In this document: positions 7,343 through 14,623 of the stretch, one piece after another
Layout: each line of letters starts with the position of its first letter
Numbering within the stretch: position 1 is the first letter of the stretch
NCBI GenBank assembly: GCA_964360145.1
Contig: CAYHWW010000054.1
Location: forward strand, 1-17,624
Direction of reading: 5' to 3'
DNA: 17,624 nucleotides
DNA from: CAYHWW01 sp964360145
Lineage (GTDB): Bacteria > Bdellovibrionota > UBA1018 > CAYHWW01
Position numbers and translations under genes: made by a program
The notes under the pieces: generated by a model
Databases searched by the model: none
Seen by the model: the letters and a program-made list of their open reading frames with translations, nothing else
What the model was told of the DNA's origin: nothing

Positions 7343-8028
7343 ACGCTGACAGTGTCCGTGTCTTCGCTAAAGACGCTGTTGATCTGATTTTTCAACCTCG
7401 GGTATTTTTCCGGGGCCAAAAGAAAACTCTTTTGGGCCGCGGCCGCTTTTTGCGTCCCTTGCTCTTCGGGCTCGCGGCTCAGGCTCTGGCCTCTTCCATG
7501 CACGTCAAGCTCCTGCGTCTTCTTGCGGATGGCCTTTCGGGCACCATGAAGGACTTGGTACAGATCACTCTTTCCATTGTTTTTGCCGCGCCGGAGCCCC
7601 TCTATCAGCGCTATACGGAATCCGCTGCGGAGGCCTATGGCTTCTTTTTCAGCTTTTGGTCCCTCGCCGTAGGCTTAGTGGGGTCCATGGCTCAGCTGGC
7701 ACTTCTCACCATTGTGACCCATCTCAGTGTGCTCGCTCTTTTCCGTCCCAGGGAGGGCGCTCCGTTGCGTTGGCACACCACATTCAAGGTCCTCTCTTAT
7801 GCCCAGTTCCCTTGGGTATTGGCCCTCATTCCCTGGGCAGGTTCCATCTTGGCCCTCTTCTTATCTCTCTCCACCGCAGCCCAAGGCCTCGCAGAGGTCT
7901 ATGGAGCCAGCCTCAGCCGCGCCACAACCGCTCTGGCCTTCCCTTTTCTGATTTTTGGAGTTCTTTTCCTTGTAGTGGCCTTTTTCGCGCTTTTCCTCGC
8001 ATTGAACCTGGCTCACCTAGTATTCTAG
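7339..8028 (+). CDS. YIP1-family-like multispanning membrane protein
   Basis: The 229-residue inner-membrane protein resembles the bacterial YIP1 family. Its N-terminal cytosolic segment DLIFQPRVFFRG (14-25) matches the usual amphipathic start ahead of the membrane domain, and several long hydrophobic segments follow (about 41-52, 99-133, 150-178 and 200-228). The proposed start is a TTG overlapping the DUF4340 stop (TTGA), because no ATG or good GTG occurs until residue 54, which would remove the conserved N-terminus. There is no convincing Shine-Dalgarno, so translation is probably coupled to the upstream gene. YIP1 proteins in bacteria have no settled function. Its place at the end of the ABC-2 block suggests an accessory membrane role, which is inference. 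Confidence 0.7.
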   Translation: MNADSVRVFAKDAVDLIFQPRVFFRGQKKTLLGRGRFLRPLLFGLAAQALASSMHVKLLRLLADGLSGTMKDLVQITLSIVFAAPEPLYQRYTESAAEAYGFFFSFWSLAVGLVGSMAQLALLTIVTHLSVLALFRPREGAPLRWHTTFKVLSYAQFPWVLALIPWAGSILALFLSLSTAAQGLAEVYGASLSRATTALAFPFLIFGVLFLVVAFFALFLALNLAHLVF

Positions 8029-8032
8029 GATC

Positions 8033-9199
8033 ATGAAACGCCCGGAGACCGCAGTGATCCTCTTCTCTGCTTTGGGTGGCGCTGGCGCCGTGCTCCTCGC
8101 TCAAGGGCTTTTCCGTGGGGTCACCCCCGTGACCGCTCCCAACCGGGGAGCTGATGTTTACTCCGTGGCGGCCCCCACAGCCCCCGCGCCGGGAGAACCC
8201 GTCCCAGAGCCTCGCCTGCGGGTTAACGCCTGCCGGGATCTCTATTCTTATATCTGCGCCTCAGGTCGTCAGGGGGATCCCACCGGCACGGTGAAGCGGG
8301 ATGAAGAAGGGGAAGTGGAGGCGCTGCGCATCTACGAAGATATCATCCACAAAAACCCACGTCTCTCCATCGAGAAGATCGACGAAATTTTAGTGAAGCG
8401 CATCTATACGCCTGCTCGTACCAAGCGGGTGAGGGAAACCTTCGAGAGAGCACGGACGCGTCTGCTGCACTTCATTGATTACCAGCCCTTCCAATCACTT
8501 TCACAAGAGCAAAAAAATCGTCTACGCAAGCGCGTGAACAGCGTGGAGCTGCAGTTGCCTCCACCCGCTTCTATTTACGCGGATGAGCCGGATCTTTTCA
8601 CGCGCAACGACGTTTATTTCGAACGCACGAATACCGATCATGTGCGCATTCGAGTGGGCGGCGCCCTACTCTTCACCGTGCAAAGCAGCTTCAATTTAGC
8701 TTTCACCCTGGCCCACGAGCTTGCCCATTCCATTGACCCCTGTGAGTTGAGGAGTGCGGGAATTGAGGTGGACTCCTATGGGCCGGTCACGGGCTGTCTT
8801 GTGGGTAATCAAAGCCTGGATGCCGCATGTTCTGCTGAGGGGCACCTAGCGGAAGCCTTTGCCGACTGGGTCGCGACCCATATCGTCGCGGACATCCTTA
8901 CTGAGAAGTCTGCTAGCTATACATCGACTCAGCTTCGCTCCGCGCTCTACAACACTGTGAGGGACCTCTGTCAGGAGGGCGAGGAGTTCGCCACGGGGGC
9001 GGAGATCGGCCTGGCGGCAAGCCATCCCTCCAATGAAGATCGTGTGAATAAGATTTTCGCGCTGCATCCTGCCATTCGTCATGTGCTGGGATGCAAAGAC
9101 GAGATGGGCCCGGCCCGGGATTCCGCCAGTTGCTTCTGGCTTGTGGGCCCAGAGCCTTCTCCCCAGGCCCAAAATTTGCCCGAGGGATACTCGCAATGA
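8033..9199 (+). CDS. Shortened neprilysin (M13)-like exported zinc metallopeptidase
   Basis: The product has 388 residues with an N-terminal hydrophobic segment (about 7-30) serving as anchor or signal peptide, then an Ala/Pro-rich linker, placing the catalytic part in the periplasm or outside. HELAH (228-232) is a zinc site, and EAFAD (274-278) matches the ExxxD third-ligand motif of M13 (ENIAD in neprilysin). The start of the mature region, ACRDLYSYIC (66-75), resembles the M13 opening with paired Cys, and the end, EDRVNK (335-340) then C354 and CFW (367-369), resembles the M13 ending RVN...C...CRVW. The usual M13 length is about 650-700 residues, so much of the helical N-terminal domain is missing. 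Another gluzincin family is possible. It follows the YIP1-like gene by 4 nt; a TAGGA site lies close to the ATG. Confidence 0.75.
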   Translation: MKRPETAVILFSALGGAGAVLLAQGLFRGVTPVTAPNRGADVYSVAAPTAPAPGEPVPEPRLRVNACRDLYSYICASGRQGDPTGTVKRDEEGEVEALRIYEDIIHKNPRLSIEKIDEILVKRIYTPARTKRVRETFERARTRLLHFIDYQPFQSLSQEQKNRLRKRVNSVELQLPPPASIYADEPDLFTRNDVYFERTNTDHVRIRVGGALLFTVQSSFNLAFTLAHELAHSIDPCELRSAGIEVDSYGPVTGCLVGNQSLDAACSAEGHLAEAFADWVATHIVADILTEKSASYTSTQLRSALYNTVRDLCQEGEEFATGAEIGLAASHPSNEDRVNKIFALHPAIRHVLGCKDEMGPARDSASCFWLVGPEPSPQAQNLPEGYSQ

Positions 9200-9672
9200 A
9201 TCGTCACTTACAGTCTTTCTACTTTTTGCTCGCTGCCATGTGCGCGTCTTGCGCCGCGTCTCCGTCTCGTTCGTGGCCACAGATATTGTCTGATGAGAGT
9301 GCCATGGCGGGTGAGGCGGAGTTCTCGATTTCCTACCCCGGTGAGCAGGGTGGGGCGGTACAGACCTTCACCGTATCAAGTCTGGGGGGGGGCCGTTATA
9401 AAGCCTGGGCCCACAGCAGCCGCAGGGCTGTGCGGGAAAAAGAACTCACCAGCCAGCAATATGAGGAACTCGCCGCCAGCCTGCGTCAGCTTGATTTTCA
9501 GGCCCTTGAGCAAGAAGAGCCGGGCGCCTGTGAGAAATTTACCCTGAAAATCCAGGTCAGGGGCCGGGAGGGGCGTTTCCAGGGTTGTCGTCGGAGCGGT
9601 GCCAACGCCTCGCTGATCAGTCGTTTGGCCCATAGGACGGAGTTTCTGCTGCTCTCCGCGCCAGGCCGTTGA
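9196..9672 (+). CDS. Small exported hypothetical protein
   Basis: This encodes 158 residues. A hydrophobic N-terminus (FYFLLAAMCASCAAS, 8-22) predicts export; the Cys residues there could make it a lipoprotein, but neither fits the lipobox consensus well, so signal peptidase I cleavage is equally likely. The mature part looks like one small domain with alternating strands (EAEFSISYP, GAVQTFTVSS) and two Cys in the last third (GACEKF, FQGCRR) that could form a disulfide. I do not recognise the family. The ATG overlaps the metallopeptidase stop (ATGA) and GAGGGA lies 8 nt upstream, so the two are translationally coupled. A partner or inhibitor role for the peptidase is possible but unproven. 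Confidence 0.7.
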   Translation: MNRHLQSFYFLLAAMCASCAASPSRSWPQILSDESAMAGEAEFSISYPGEQGGAVQTFTVSSLGGGRYKAWAHSSRRAVREKELTSQQYEELAASLRQLDFQALEQEEPGACEKFTLKIQVRGREGRFQGCRRSGANASLISRLAHRTEFLLLSAPGR

Positions 9673-9718
9673 CGATTCGCACTTGACGCGGTTCACTGCC
9701 AGGCTTTAGGGGGTATTG

Positions 9719-10336
9719 ATGTTTCCGACGGGCGCTCGTCACGGTACGGGTTGGATCGAAATCATCTGCGGCAGCATGTTCAGCGGCAAGACCGAAGAAC
9801 TCATCCGTCGCCTCAGGCGGGCTCAGATCGCCCGCCAGAAGCTCCAATGTTTCAAGCCCATTATCGATGATCGCTATTCCAAGGACCACATCGCAAGCCA
9901 CGATGCCTCCAAAATTCTGTCCCTCCCCGTGGATCGCGCCGTGGAAATCTTGGAGCGCGTCGAAGACAACACTCGGGTTGTGGGCATCGATGAGGCTCAG
10001 TTTTTTGACGAAGCCATAGTCGATGTTTGTCAGAAGCTCGCCAACCGTGGTGTCCGTGTGGTGGTCGCGGGGCTGGATATGGACTACCTCGGCCAGCCCT
10101 TCGAGCCCATGCCCCGCCTCCTCAGTGTTGCTGAATATGTTACAAAACTGAGTGCCGTGTGCATGGTTTGTGGTGACCCGGCCTCCCGAACCCAACGCAA
10201 GCTCCTCAATGAGGAACGGGTGGTGGTGGGCAGCCGCGAGCTCTATGAGGCCCGCTGCAGGCATTGCCATGATCCCGAGGAGGGGCAACAAAGCCTCTCC
10301 TTCATGAAAGGTGACGAGGTGCCCCATGGCGGCTAA
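9719..10336 (+). CDS. tdk: Thymidine kinase, class II (zinc-containing)
   Basis: The cytosolic 205-residue kinase phosphorylates thymidine to dTMP with ATP (salvage pathway). Visible motifs are the P-loop GSMFSGKT (18-25), the DEAQFF block (91-96) with catalytic base Glu92, the lasso-region motif GLDMDYLGQPF (118-128), and the structural zinc ribbon CMVC (148-151) with CRHC (180-183). The length matches class II enzymes. The start is the ATG at 9719, with AGGGGGT (9708-9714) 4 nt upstream; a TTG immediately before is less likely. The 3' end overlaps hpt by 11 nt, linking thymidine and purine salvage in one transcript. Confidence 0.96.
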   Translation: MFPTGARHGTGWIEIICGSMFSGKTEELIRRLRRAQIARQKLQCFKPIIDDRYSKDHIASHDASKILSLPVDRAVEILERVEDNTRVVGIDEAQFFDEAIVDVCQKLANRGVRVVVAGLDMDYLGQPFEPMPRLLSVAEYVTKLSAVCMVCGDPASRTQRKLLNEERVVVGSRELYEARCRHCHDPEEGQQSLSFMKGDEVPHGG

Positions 10337-10868
10337 ATCAAATATTCGCGAACCCCGCGTGCTCATTCCCGAAGTGAAAATCCGCACTCGGGTAAGGGAG
10401 CTGGCTCAGCAGATAAACCACGACTACAAAGGCAAAGAGCTCGTGGTCATCTGCGTTTTGAAGGGTTCCTTCATCTTCTTCGCCGATCTCATCCGCCAGA
10501 TCGACCTGCCCATTCACTGTGAGTTCATGGGGCTCTCTAGTTACGGCGGTGGCACCCATTCCACGGGTGAGGTGAAGATCACCCTCGATCTCACCGAGGT
10601 GGTGAACGGCAAGCATGTCCTCATCGTAGAGGACATCGTGGATACTGGCCTCACGGTGCAATACCTCATGGCCACGCTGACGACCCGTCGTCCCAGCTCC
10701 ATCCGCACTGTTGCCCTCCTCATGAAGCCTGAGAGCGTGGCGGCTGATGTGGACGTGGACTACGTGGGCTTCAAGATCGGCAACGATTTCGTCATCGGCT
10801 ATGGCCTTGATTATGCGGGGCGTTACCGCCAGTTGCCTTATGTTGGAATATTAGATCAAGAGAACTAG
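10326..10868 (+). CDS. hpt: Hypoxanthine phosphoribosyltransferase
   Basis: This is a 180-residue type I phosphoribosyltransferase that converts hypoxanthine (and probably guanine) plus PRPP to the nucleotide in purine salvage. The PRPP-binding motif VLIVEDIVDTGLT (98-110) is intact, with the adjacent acidic pair ED. The early LKGS loop (45-48), the flexible-loop Ser-Tyr (71-73), and the purine-binding block DFVIGYGLDYAGRYRQLPYV (154-173) all match HPRT. ATG 10326 is chosen because GAGGTG lies 4 nt upstream; the in-frame GTG at 10311 would start within tdk without a site. It overlaps tdk by 11 nt, which favours coupled translation. Confidence 0.95.
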   Translation: MAAKSNIREPRVLIPEVKIRTRVRELAQQINHDYKGKELVVICVLKGSFIFFADLIRQIDLPIHCEFMGLSSYGGGTHSTGEVKITLDLTEVVNGKHVLIVEDIVDTGLTVQYLMATLTTRRPSSIRTVALLMKPESVAADVDVDYVGFKIGNDFVIGYGLDYAGRYRQLPYVGILDQEN

Positions 10869-10897
10869 TTTCTGCTTCGAGCAATGAAGTAGAATCT

Positions 10898-11968
10898 ATG
10901 ATTATGAGCAAGATCACCGCACGGGCTCCGGCCCGCATCGATCTGGCCGGGGGCACCCTTGATTTGTGGCCCCTCTATTTGTTCTTTGAGAACACGGCGA
11001 CGATCAACTGCGCCATCAATCAATACGCGGAAGTGGAGTTGGAAGTGGGGAACCAAAGTGGCCCCCTGACTCGACCAGCCATCGCGCTCGTGAGCCGGGA
11101 CCGGGATGTGCGCCAGGACTTCCATACCTACGGTGAGCTCATCGAAGCTTTTGAGGGGGGATACAAGGCCTCTTCTTTGCCCCCGGGGTTGTGGCTCCAT
11201 GCCCGTGTGGCACGGCACTTTTACGCTCTGTGGCGCCGCATTGCCCCTCTCACCATCTCGACGTCCTGTGCCTCCCCCGCCGGGGCGGGCCTTGGCGGGT
11301 CTTCCGCCTTGAACATCGCTCTTTGCGTGGCGCTACGTGAACTGACGTTGGCCAACTACACCGACGACGAGCTTCTCGACGTGGCTCGCGACCTGGAGAC
11401 CACCGTCATCGAGGTGCCCGCCGGGGTGCAGGATTACTGGTCCGCCCTCCATGGCGGCGTGCAGGCCATCCGCATGGATGCGGGCCGCAAGCACCGCAAG
11501 GTGTTTTACAAACAAAAAGACTTCATTGAGTCCCATGTGGTTTTGGCCTACTCGGGGCAATCGCGCAATTCCGGCATCAACAACTGGGCGGTGTACAAGG
11601 GCTTCATCGATAAAGATCCCATCATCCGTGAGGCCTTCAAGCGCATCGTGGGCGCAACCGCCCGGGTGGAGGAGGCCCTTGAGCGCCATGACGAGGAGCG
11701 GTTTTTCGATGGCATCGGCCAGGAATGGGAGGCGCGCCGCATGCTGGCGCCCACCATTGCCACGGCTGAAATGCTTCAGGCCATGGATGCCGCTCGCGGC
11801 GCGGGCGCTCGCGCCGCCAAGGTTTGCGGCGCCGGCGGCGGTGGATGCTTTATCGTGGCTACGCCCCAAGACCGCAAAAAAGCAGTGTCCGAGGCATTGA
11901 CCCGCGGCGGCGCCACGGTGATTGATTTCCAAGTGGTCGAAGAGCCCTGCCGGGCTCTTGTCACATGA
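10898..11968 (+). CDS. GHMP-family sugar kinase (HddA-like)
   Basis: The product is a cytosolic kinase of 356 residues (354 if ATG 10904 is used). The N-terminal substrate motif ARAPARIDLAGGTLD (8-22), the ATP-binding glycine-rich PAGAGLGGSSA (127-137), and the C-terminal GAGGGGCF (around 312-319) are the three GHMP motifs in order. The opening resembles D-glycero-D-manno-heptose 7-phosphate kinase and L-fucose kinase-type members more than galactokinase or mevalonate kinase. The heptose reading would fit lipopolysaccharide or surface polysaccharide synthesis, but no other heptose gene is near. It overlaps the DUF429 gene by 4 nt (ATGA). No strong Shine-Dalgarno precedes either start. Confidence 0.85.
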   Translation: MIMSKITARAPARIDLAGGTLDLWPLYLFFENTATINCAINQYAEVELEVGNQSGPLTRPAIALVSRDRDVRQDFHTYGELIEAFEGGYKASSLPPGLWLHARVARHFYALWRRIAPLTISTSCASPAGAGLGGSSALNIALCVALRELTLANYTDDELLDVARDLETTVIEVPAGVQDYWSALHGGVQAIRMDAGRKHRKVFYKQKDFIESHVVLAYSGQSRNSGINNWAVYKGFIDKDPIIREAFKRIVGATARVEEALERHDEERFFDGIGQEWEARRMLAPTIATAEMLQAMDAARGAGARAAKVCGAGGGGCFIVATPQDRKKAVSEALTRGGATVIDFQVVEEPCRALVT

Positions 11969-12807
11969 GAAGAAAGGCGAGCCAGGTCAACCGTGATGTG
12001 GATCGCTATGTGGGGCTTTCCCTGGGGGGCCCTCGCTCCGATCGTACGGCGCTGACTGTCATCGACTATTACAAAAAGCAACAGAAGGCGTTTATCATCG
12101 ACGTCTATGAGTCCATCGCGGCCCATGACCATTTCACCGCCGATGAGGTGCTTCTCGACATCATCCAAGAGCTGGGCGAGCAGGTCAGCATCATCGCGGT
12201 GGACGCGCCCCTGACCCTTCCTCCCTGCGCCCTGGGGTGTGCCAAGGATTGCCGTGGCTACACCACCTGCCGTCGGCCAGCAGTGTTGTGGATGCGCAAC
12301 CAACATCGGAAGGCCAAGGCCAGAAATCCCAAGCTCAAATGGTTCGCGCCCTATGTGCAGCGGCCCGTTGATCTTTACTACCGCCACCAAAATCCTGGAG
12401 TTGACCTCATGCAGGACGACACCCTGGGGGCCAATCTCGCCCCTCAGGCCGCACGCATGCAGTATTTGAAGAGCCATCTGCCATCTGGCGTTGGCTTGAT
12501 CGAGGTTTGGCCCAAATTGGCAGTGCTTCAATCCCATGGCGCGCTTGATATCAGCAGGGACGAGGCTCTCTCCTATCGCCACATGGAAGAGGGCGCCTCC
12601 ATCCGCGAAGATATTCTGGCCTCCATCGCCGACACCTCAGGTCTCTTTCTCTACGAGCGTGATGTGAAGAAGTACGCCCAGAATATGGCAGCCTTTGATT
12701 CCTTGGTTTGCGCTTGGGTGGCCTTGCTGAAGGGGCTCCATCGCTGCGCCCCAACTCCCAAGGGTGTACCCGTGGAAAGCGGCTGGGTTGAGCTTCCGTC
12801 ACTCTGA
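11965..12807 (+). CDS. DUF429-like protein with a four-cysteine insert
   Basis: The 280-residue protein is probably cytosolic. The pattern of DUF429, a predicted RNase H-fold nuclease-like family, is seen in the opening strand pair (YVGLSLGG, 15-22), in IAVDAPLTLP (77-86) with Asp80 as likely catalytic acid, in EVWPKL (around 183-188) and in the late helix FDSLVCAWVA (around 248-257). Two oddities are visible. The usual first acidic residue of the opening strand appears replaced by Ser19, and Cys88, 92, 96 and 102 form a Cx3Cx3Cx5C cluster right after the second motif. The biochemical function of the family is not established. Coupling to the GHMP kinase through ATGA suggests a shared context, otherwise unexplained. 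Confidence 0.72.
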   Translation: MRRKASQVNRDVDRYVGLSLGGPRSDRTALTVIDYYKKQQKAFIIDVYESIAAHDHFTADEVLLDIIQELGEQVSIIAVDAPLTLPPCALGCAKDCRGYTTCRRPAVLWMRNQHRKAKARNPKLKWFAPYVQRPVDLYYRHQNPGVDLMQDDTLGANLAPQAARMQYLKSHLPSGVGLIEVWPKLAVLQSHGALDISRDEALSYRHMEEGASIREDILASIADTSGLFLYERDVKKYAQNMAAFDSLVCAWVALLKGLHRCAPTPKGVPVESGWVELPSL

Positions 12808-12821
12808 GAGTCCTACACACC

Positions 12822-13739
12822 ATGGCGCGCTATATTCTCCGCAGATTTATCGCCTCCGCTCTCACCCTGCTTCTCGTGGCAGTGATGATTTTCGCAGCTC
12901 TGAAGATCGTACCAGGGGGACCCTTTGATGGGGATGTGGCGCTTTCTCCAGACCTTAGAGCTGCACTTGATGCGCGCTTTGGCCTCGATCAGCCGTGGCC
13001 CGTCCAGTTGGGCCGCTATTTGTCGGGGCTCCTCCGGGGTGATTTGGGCATGAGTCTTCGTTCCGGTGGTCAGCGGCCCATTACCGAGATCCTCATGGAG
13101 GGGTTACCACTCTCGGCCCTTTTGGGCGTCGTGGCTTTGCTTCTGGCCCTGGGGGGCGGCATACTCCTGGGGGCATTGGCCGCGGCTCGCAAGGGTACGG
13201 CCCTGGATGGCGCCATCCGCTCCTTTCTCGCCCTGTGCATGGCCACTCCGGCCTATGTTTTGGCGGCGGCGATGGTTTTACTTTTCGCCCTCCACTGGGC
13301 TCTTCTTCCCCCTGCACTGTGGGAAGGCCCCCGCTCTCTGATCTTACCGGCGCTGACTCTGGCGGCCCGGCCCTTGGCCCTGGTGGGTCGCCTCATGCGC
13401 ACGTCTCTCATCGGTGCCATGGCCGCGGACCATGTGCGGGCTGCCCGGGCCCGGGGTGTTCCCGAGGGCGCACTGCTTTTTCGCCATGCCTTAAAGGGAG
13501 CGCTGGTTCCCTTGACAGGGCTCCTGGGGCCACTGGCGGCATCACTTCTTACGGGGTCTTTCGTGGTGGAGGCGGTGTTCGCGTTGCCTGGTTTGGGCCG
13601 TCACTTTGTCAGTAGCGTGTTGGATCGAGACCACACTGTGATTTTGGGCATCACCTTGCTTTATGGCGTGACGCTGGTGTGTTTCAACCTGCTCTCAGAT
13701 ATTCTGGCCATGTTGCTTGATCCACGGGTGCGTCCATGA
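12822..13739 (+). CDS. Oligopeptide/dipeptide-type ABC permease (DppB/OppB family)
   Basis: This 305-residue inner-membrane permease has the classic family features: the opening MARYILRRF with an N-terminal transmembrane helix, KIVPGGPF (29-36), LDQPWPVQLGRYLSGLLRGD (around 50-70), and the cytoplasmic EAA-type loop DHVRAARARGVPEGALLFRH (around 204-223) that contacts the ATPase. The tail VVEAVFALPGLGRHFV (248-263) is highly typical. It overlaps the next permease by 4 nt (ATGA). No gene for the ATPases or the periplasmic binding protein is present nearby, so these must be supplied elsewhere if the importer works. The peptide substrate is a family-level inference. Confidence 0.92.
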   Translation: MARYILRRFIASALTLLLVAVMIFAALKIVPGGPFDGDVALSPDLRAALDARFGLDQPWPVQLGRYLSGLLRGDLGMSLRSGGQRPITEILMEGLPLSALLGVVALLLALGGGILLGALAAARKGTALDGAIRSFLALCMATPAYVLAAAMVLLFALHWALLPPALWEGPRSLILPALTLAARPLALVGRLMRTSLIGAMAADHVRAARARGVPEGALLFRHALKGALVPLTGLLGPLAASLLTGSFVVEAVFALPGLGRHFVSSVLDRDHTVILGITLLYGVTLVCFNLLSDILAMLLDPRVRP

Positions 13740-14548
13740 GGAAGGACCCCTTGTCATTCGTTGCGCTCATGGTTTTCGTGGGCTTTGTCCTGGCGGCGTT
13801 GCTTGCGCCCTGGCTTTCCCCCCATGCCTTTGATGCTCAAGATTTCAATGCCAGGTTGCTGACCAGTGCCCCGGGGCATCCCCTGGGTACGGACGTCCTG
13901 GGCCGTGATCTCTTGTCTCGATTGCTGCTCGGGGCCCGCATCAGCTTGGGTATTGGCGTGACCACCACTCTTGTGAGCCTCGCCTTGGGCGTCAGTCTCG
14001 GCGCCTGCGCCGGTTTCTTCGGCGGTGTGGTGGACCTCCTGCTTATGGCTCTCGTGGAAGTGGTGGCGCTCTTTCCACCGGTGCTGCTCGCTATTCTTGC
14101 CATGGCCTTTTTGGGCCCCGGGATCACAAGCCTCTTTGTGGCATTGTCGCTGACGGGGTGGATTTCCAGTGCGCGGGTAGTGAGGGCGGAGGTGAAAAGG
14201 GCTCTGGTCCAGCCCTATGTGGAAGCCGCGGTGGCCTCGGGTGCTTCGCGGTGGAGGGTGCTCCTGCGCCACGCTTTGCCCGCCGCTGCCGCACCCCTCG
14301 GCGTGGTTCTCACTTACCAAATTTCGGCTCATGTCCTCACCGAGTCATTCTTGAGTTTTCTGGGCTTAGGCGTTCAGCCCCCCATGGCTTCCTGGGGGTC
14401 CCTGGCCGCGGAGGGCTTTCGCTCTTTACAGTCTCACCCCCGACTTTTGGTCTACCCAGGCGCGGCGCTGACTTTGTGTCTCTTGTCCCTCCAGCTCCTG
14501 GGGGATTTGAGAGCCGATCCAAGAACCTATGCCGTTACGAGACAGTAG
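13736..14548 (+). CDS. Oligopeptide/dipeptide-type ABC permease (DppC/OppC family)
   Basis: The second permease subunit has 270 residues. Family landmarks are GTDVLGRDLLSRLLLGARIS (51-70), the cytoplasmic EAA loop VEAAVASGASRWRVLLRHALP (about 161-181), and ESFLSFLGLGVQPPMASWGS (around 200-219). It has a hydrophobic helix at the start and five to six in all. It pairs with the preceding gene to form the channel. The C-terminal tail GDLRADPRTYA is a variant of the usual GDWLRDALDPR ending, and its codons form the left arm of a near-perfect 24-bp inverted repeat whose right arm lies between this gene and argS. The gene ends 75 bp before argS. Confidence 0.92.
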   Translation: MRKDPLSFVALMVFVGFVLAALLAPWLSPHAFDAQDFNARLLTSAPGHPLGTDVLGRDLLSRLLLGARISLGIGVTTTLVSLALGVSLGACAGFFGGVVDLLLMALVEVVALFPPVLLAILAMAFLGPGITSLFVALSLTGWISSARVVRAEVKRALVQPYVEAAVASGASRWRVLLRHALPAAAAPLGVVLTYQISAHVLTESFLSFLGLGVQPPMASWGSLAAEGFRSLQSHPRLLVYPGAALTLCLLSLQLLGDLRADPRTYAVTRQ

Positions 14549-14604
14549 GAAGAAGATGAGCTTTTTGACCTGTCGCAGTAGGCATAGGTTTTTGGATCGG
14601 CTCT
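14510..14604. repeat. Near-perfect 24-bp inverted repeat between the permease gene and argS
   Basis: Bases 14510-14533 (inside the permease gene's last codons) are the reverse complement of 14581-14604, with a single difference at 14523/14591 that remains a G-U pair in RNA. In the 47-nt region between, TAC (14536-14538) can pair with GTA (14578-14580) and GACAG (14541-14545) with CTGTC (14570-14574), so the stem can extend with bulges. The permease stop codon lies in the apical loop. The right arm ends 8 nt before the argS Shine-Dalgarno. No T-run follows on the plus strand, so it is not a simple terminator. Confidence 0.85.
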
Positions 14605-14612
14605 GATATGAG

Positions 14613-14618
14613 AAGGAG
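14613..14618 (+). promoter_or_regulatory. Ribosome binding site for argS
   Basis: AAGGAG lies 5 nt before the ATG at 14624 and just downstream of the long hairpin, fixing the argS start. Confidence 0.7.
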
Positions 14619-14623
14619 AATCC

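Noticed and set aside
10890..10895. TAGAAT, a good -10-like hexamer before the GHMP kinase
   Set aside because: There is no -35-like element at suitable spacing, and a start there would make the transcript essentially leaderless.
14565..14590. TTGACC resembling a -35 box in the hairpin loop before argS
   Set aside because: No -10-like hexamer occurs at 16-18 nt spacing; the nearest candidate (TAGGTT) is only 14 nt away and matches poorly.
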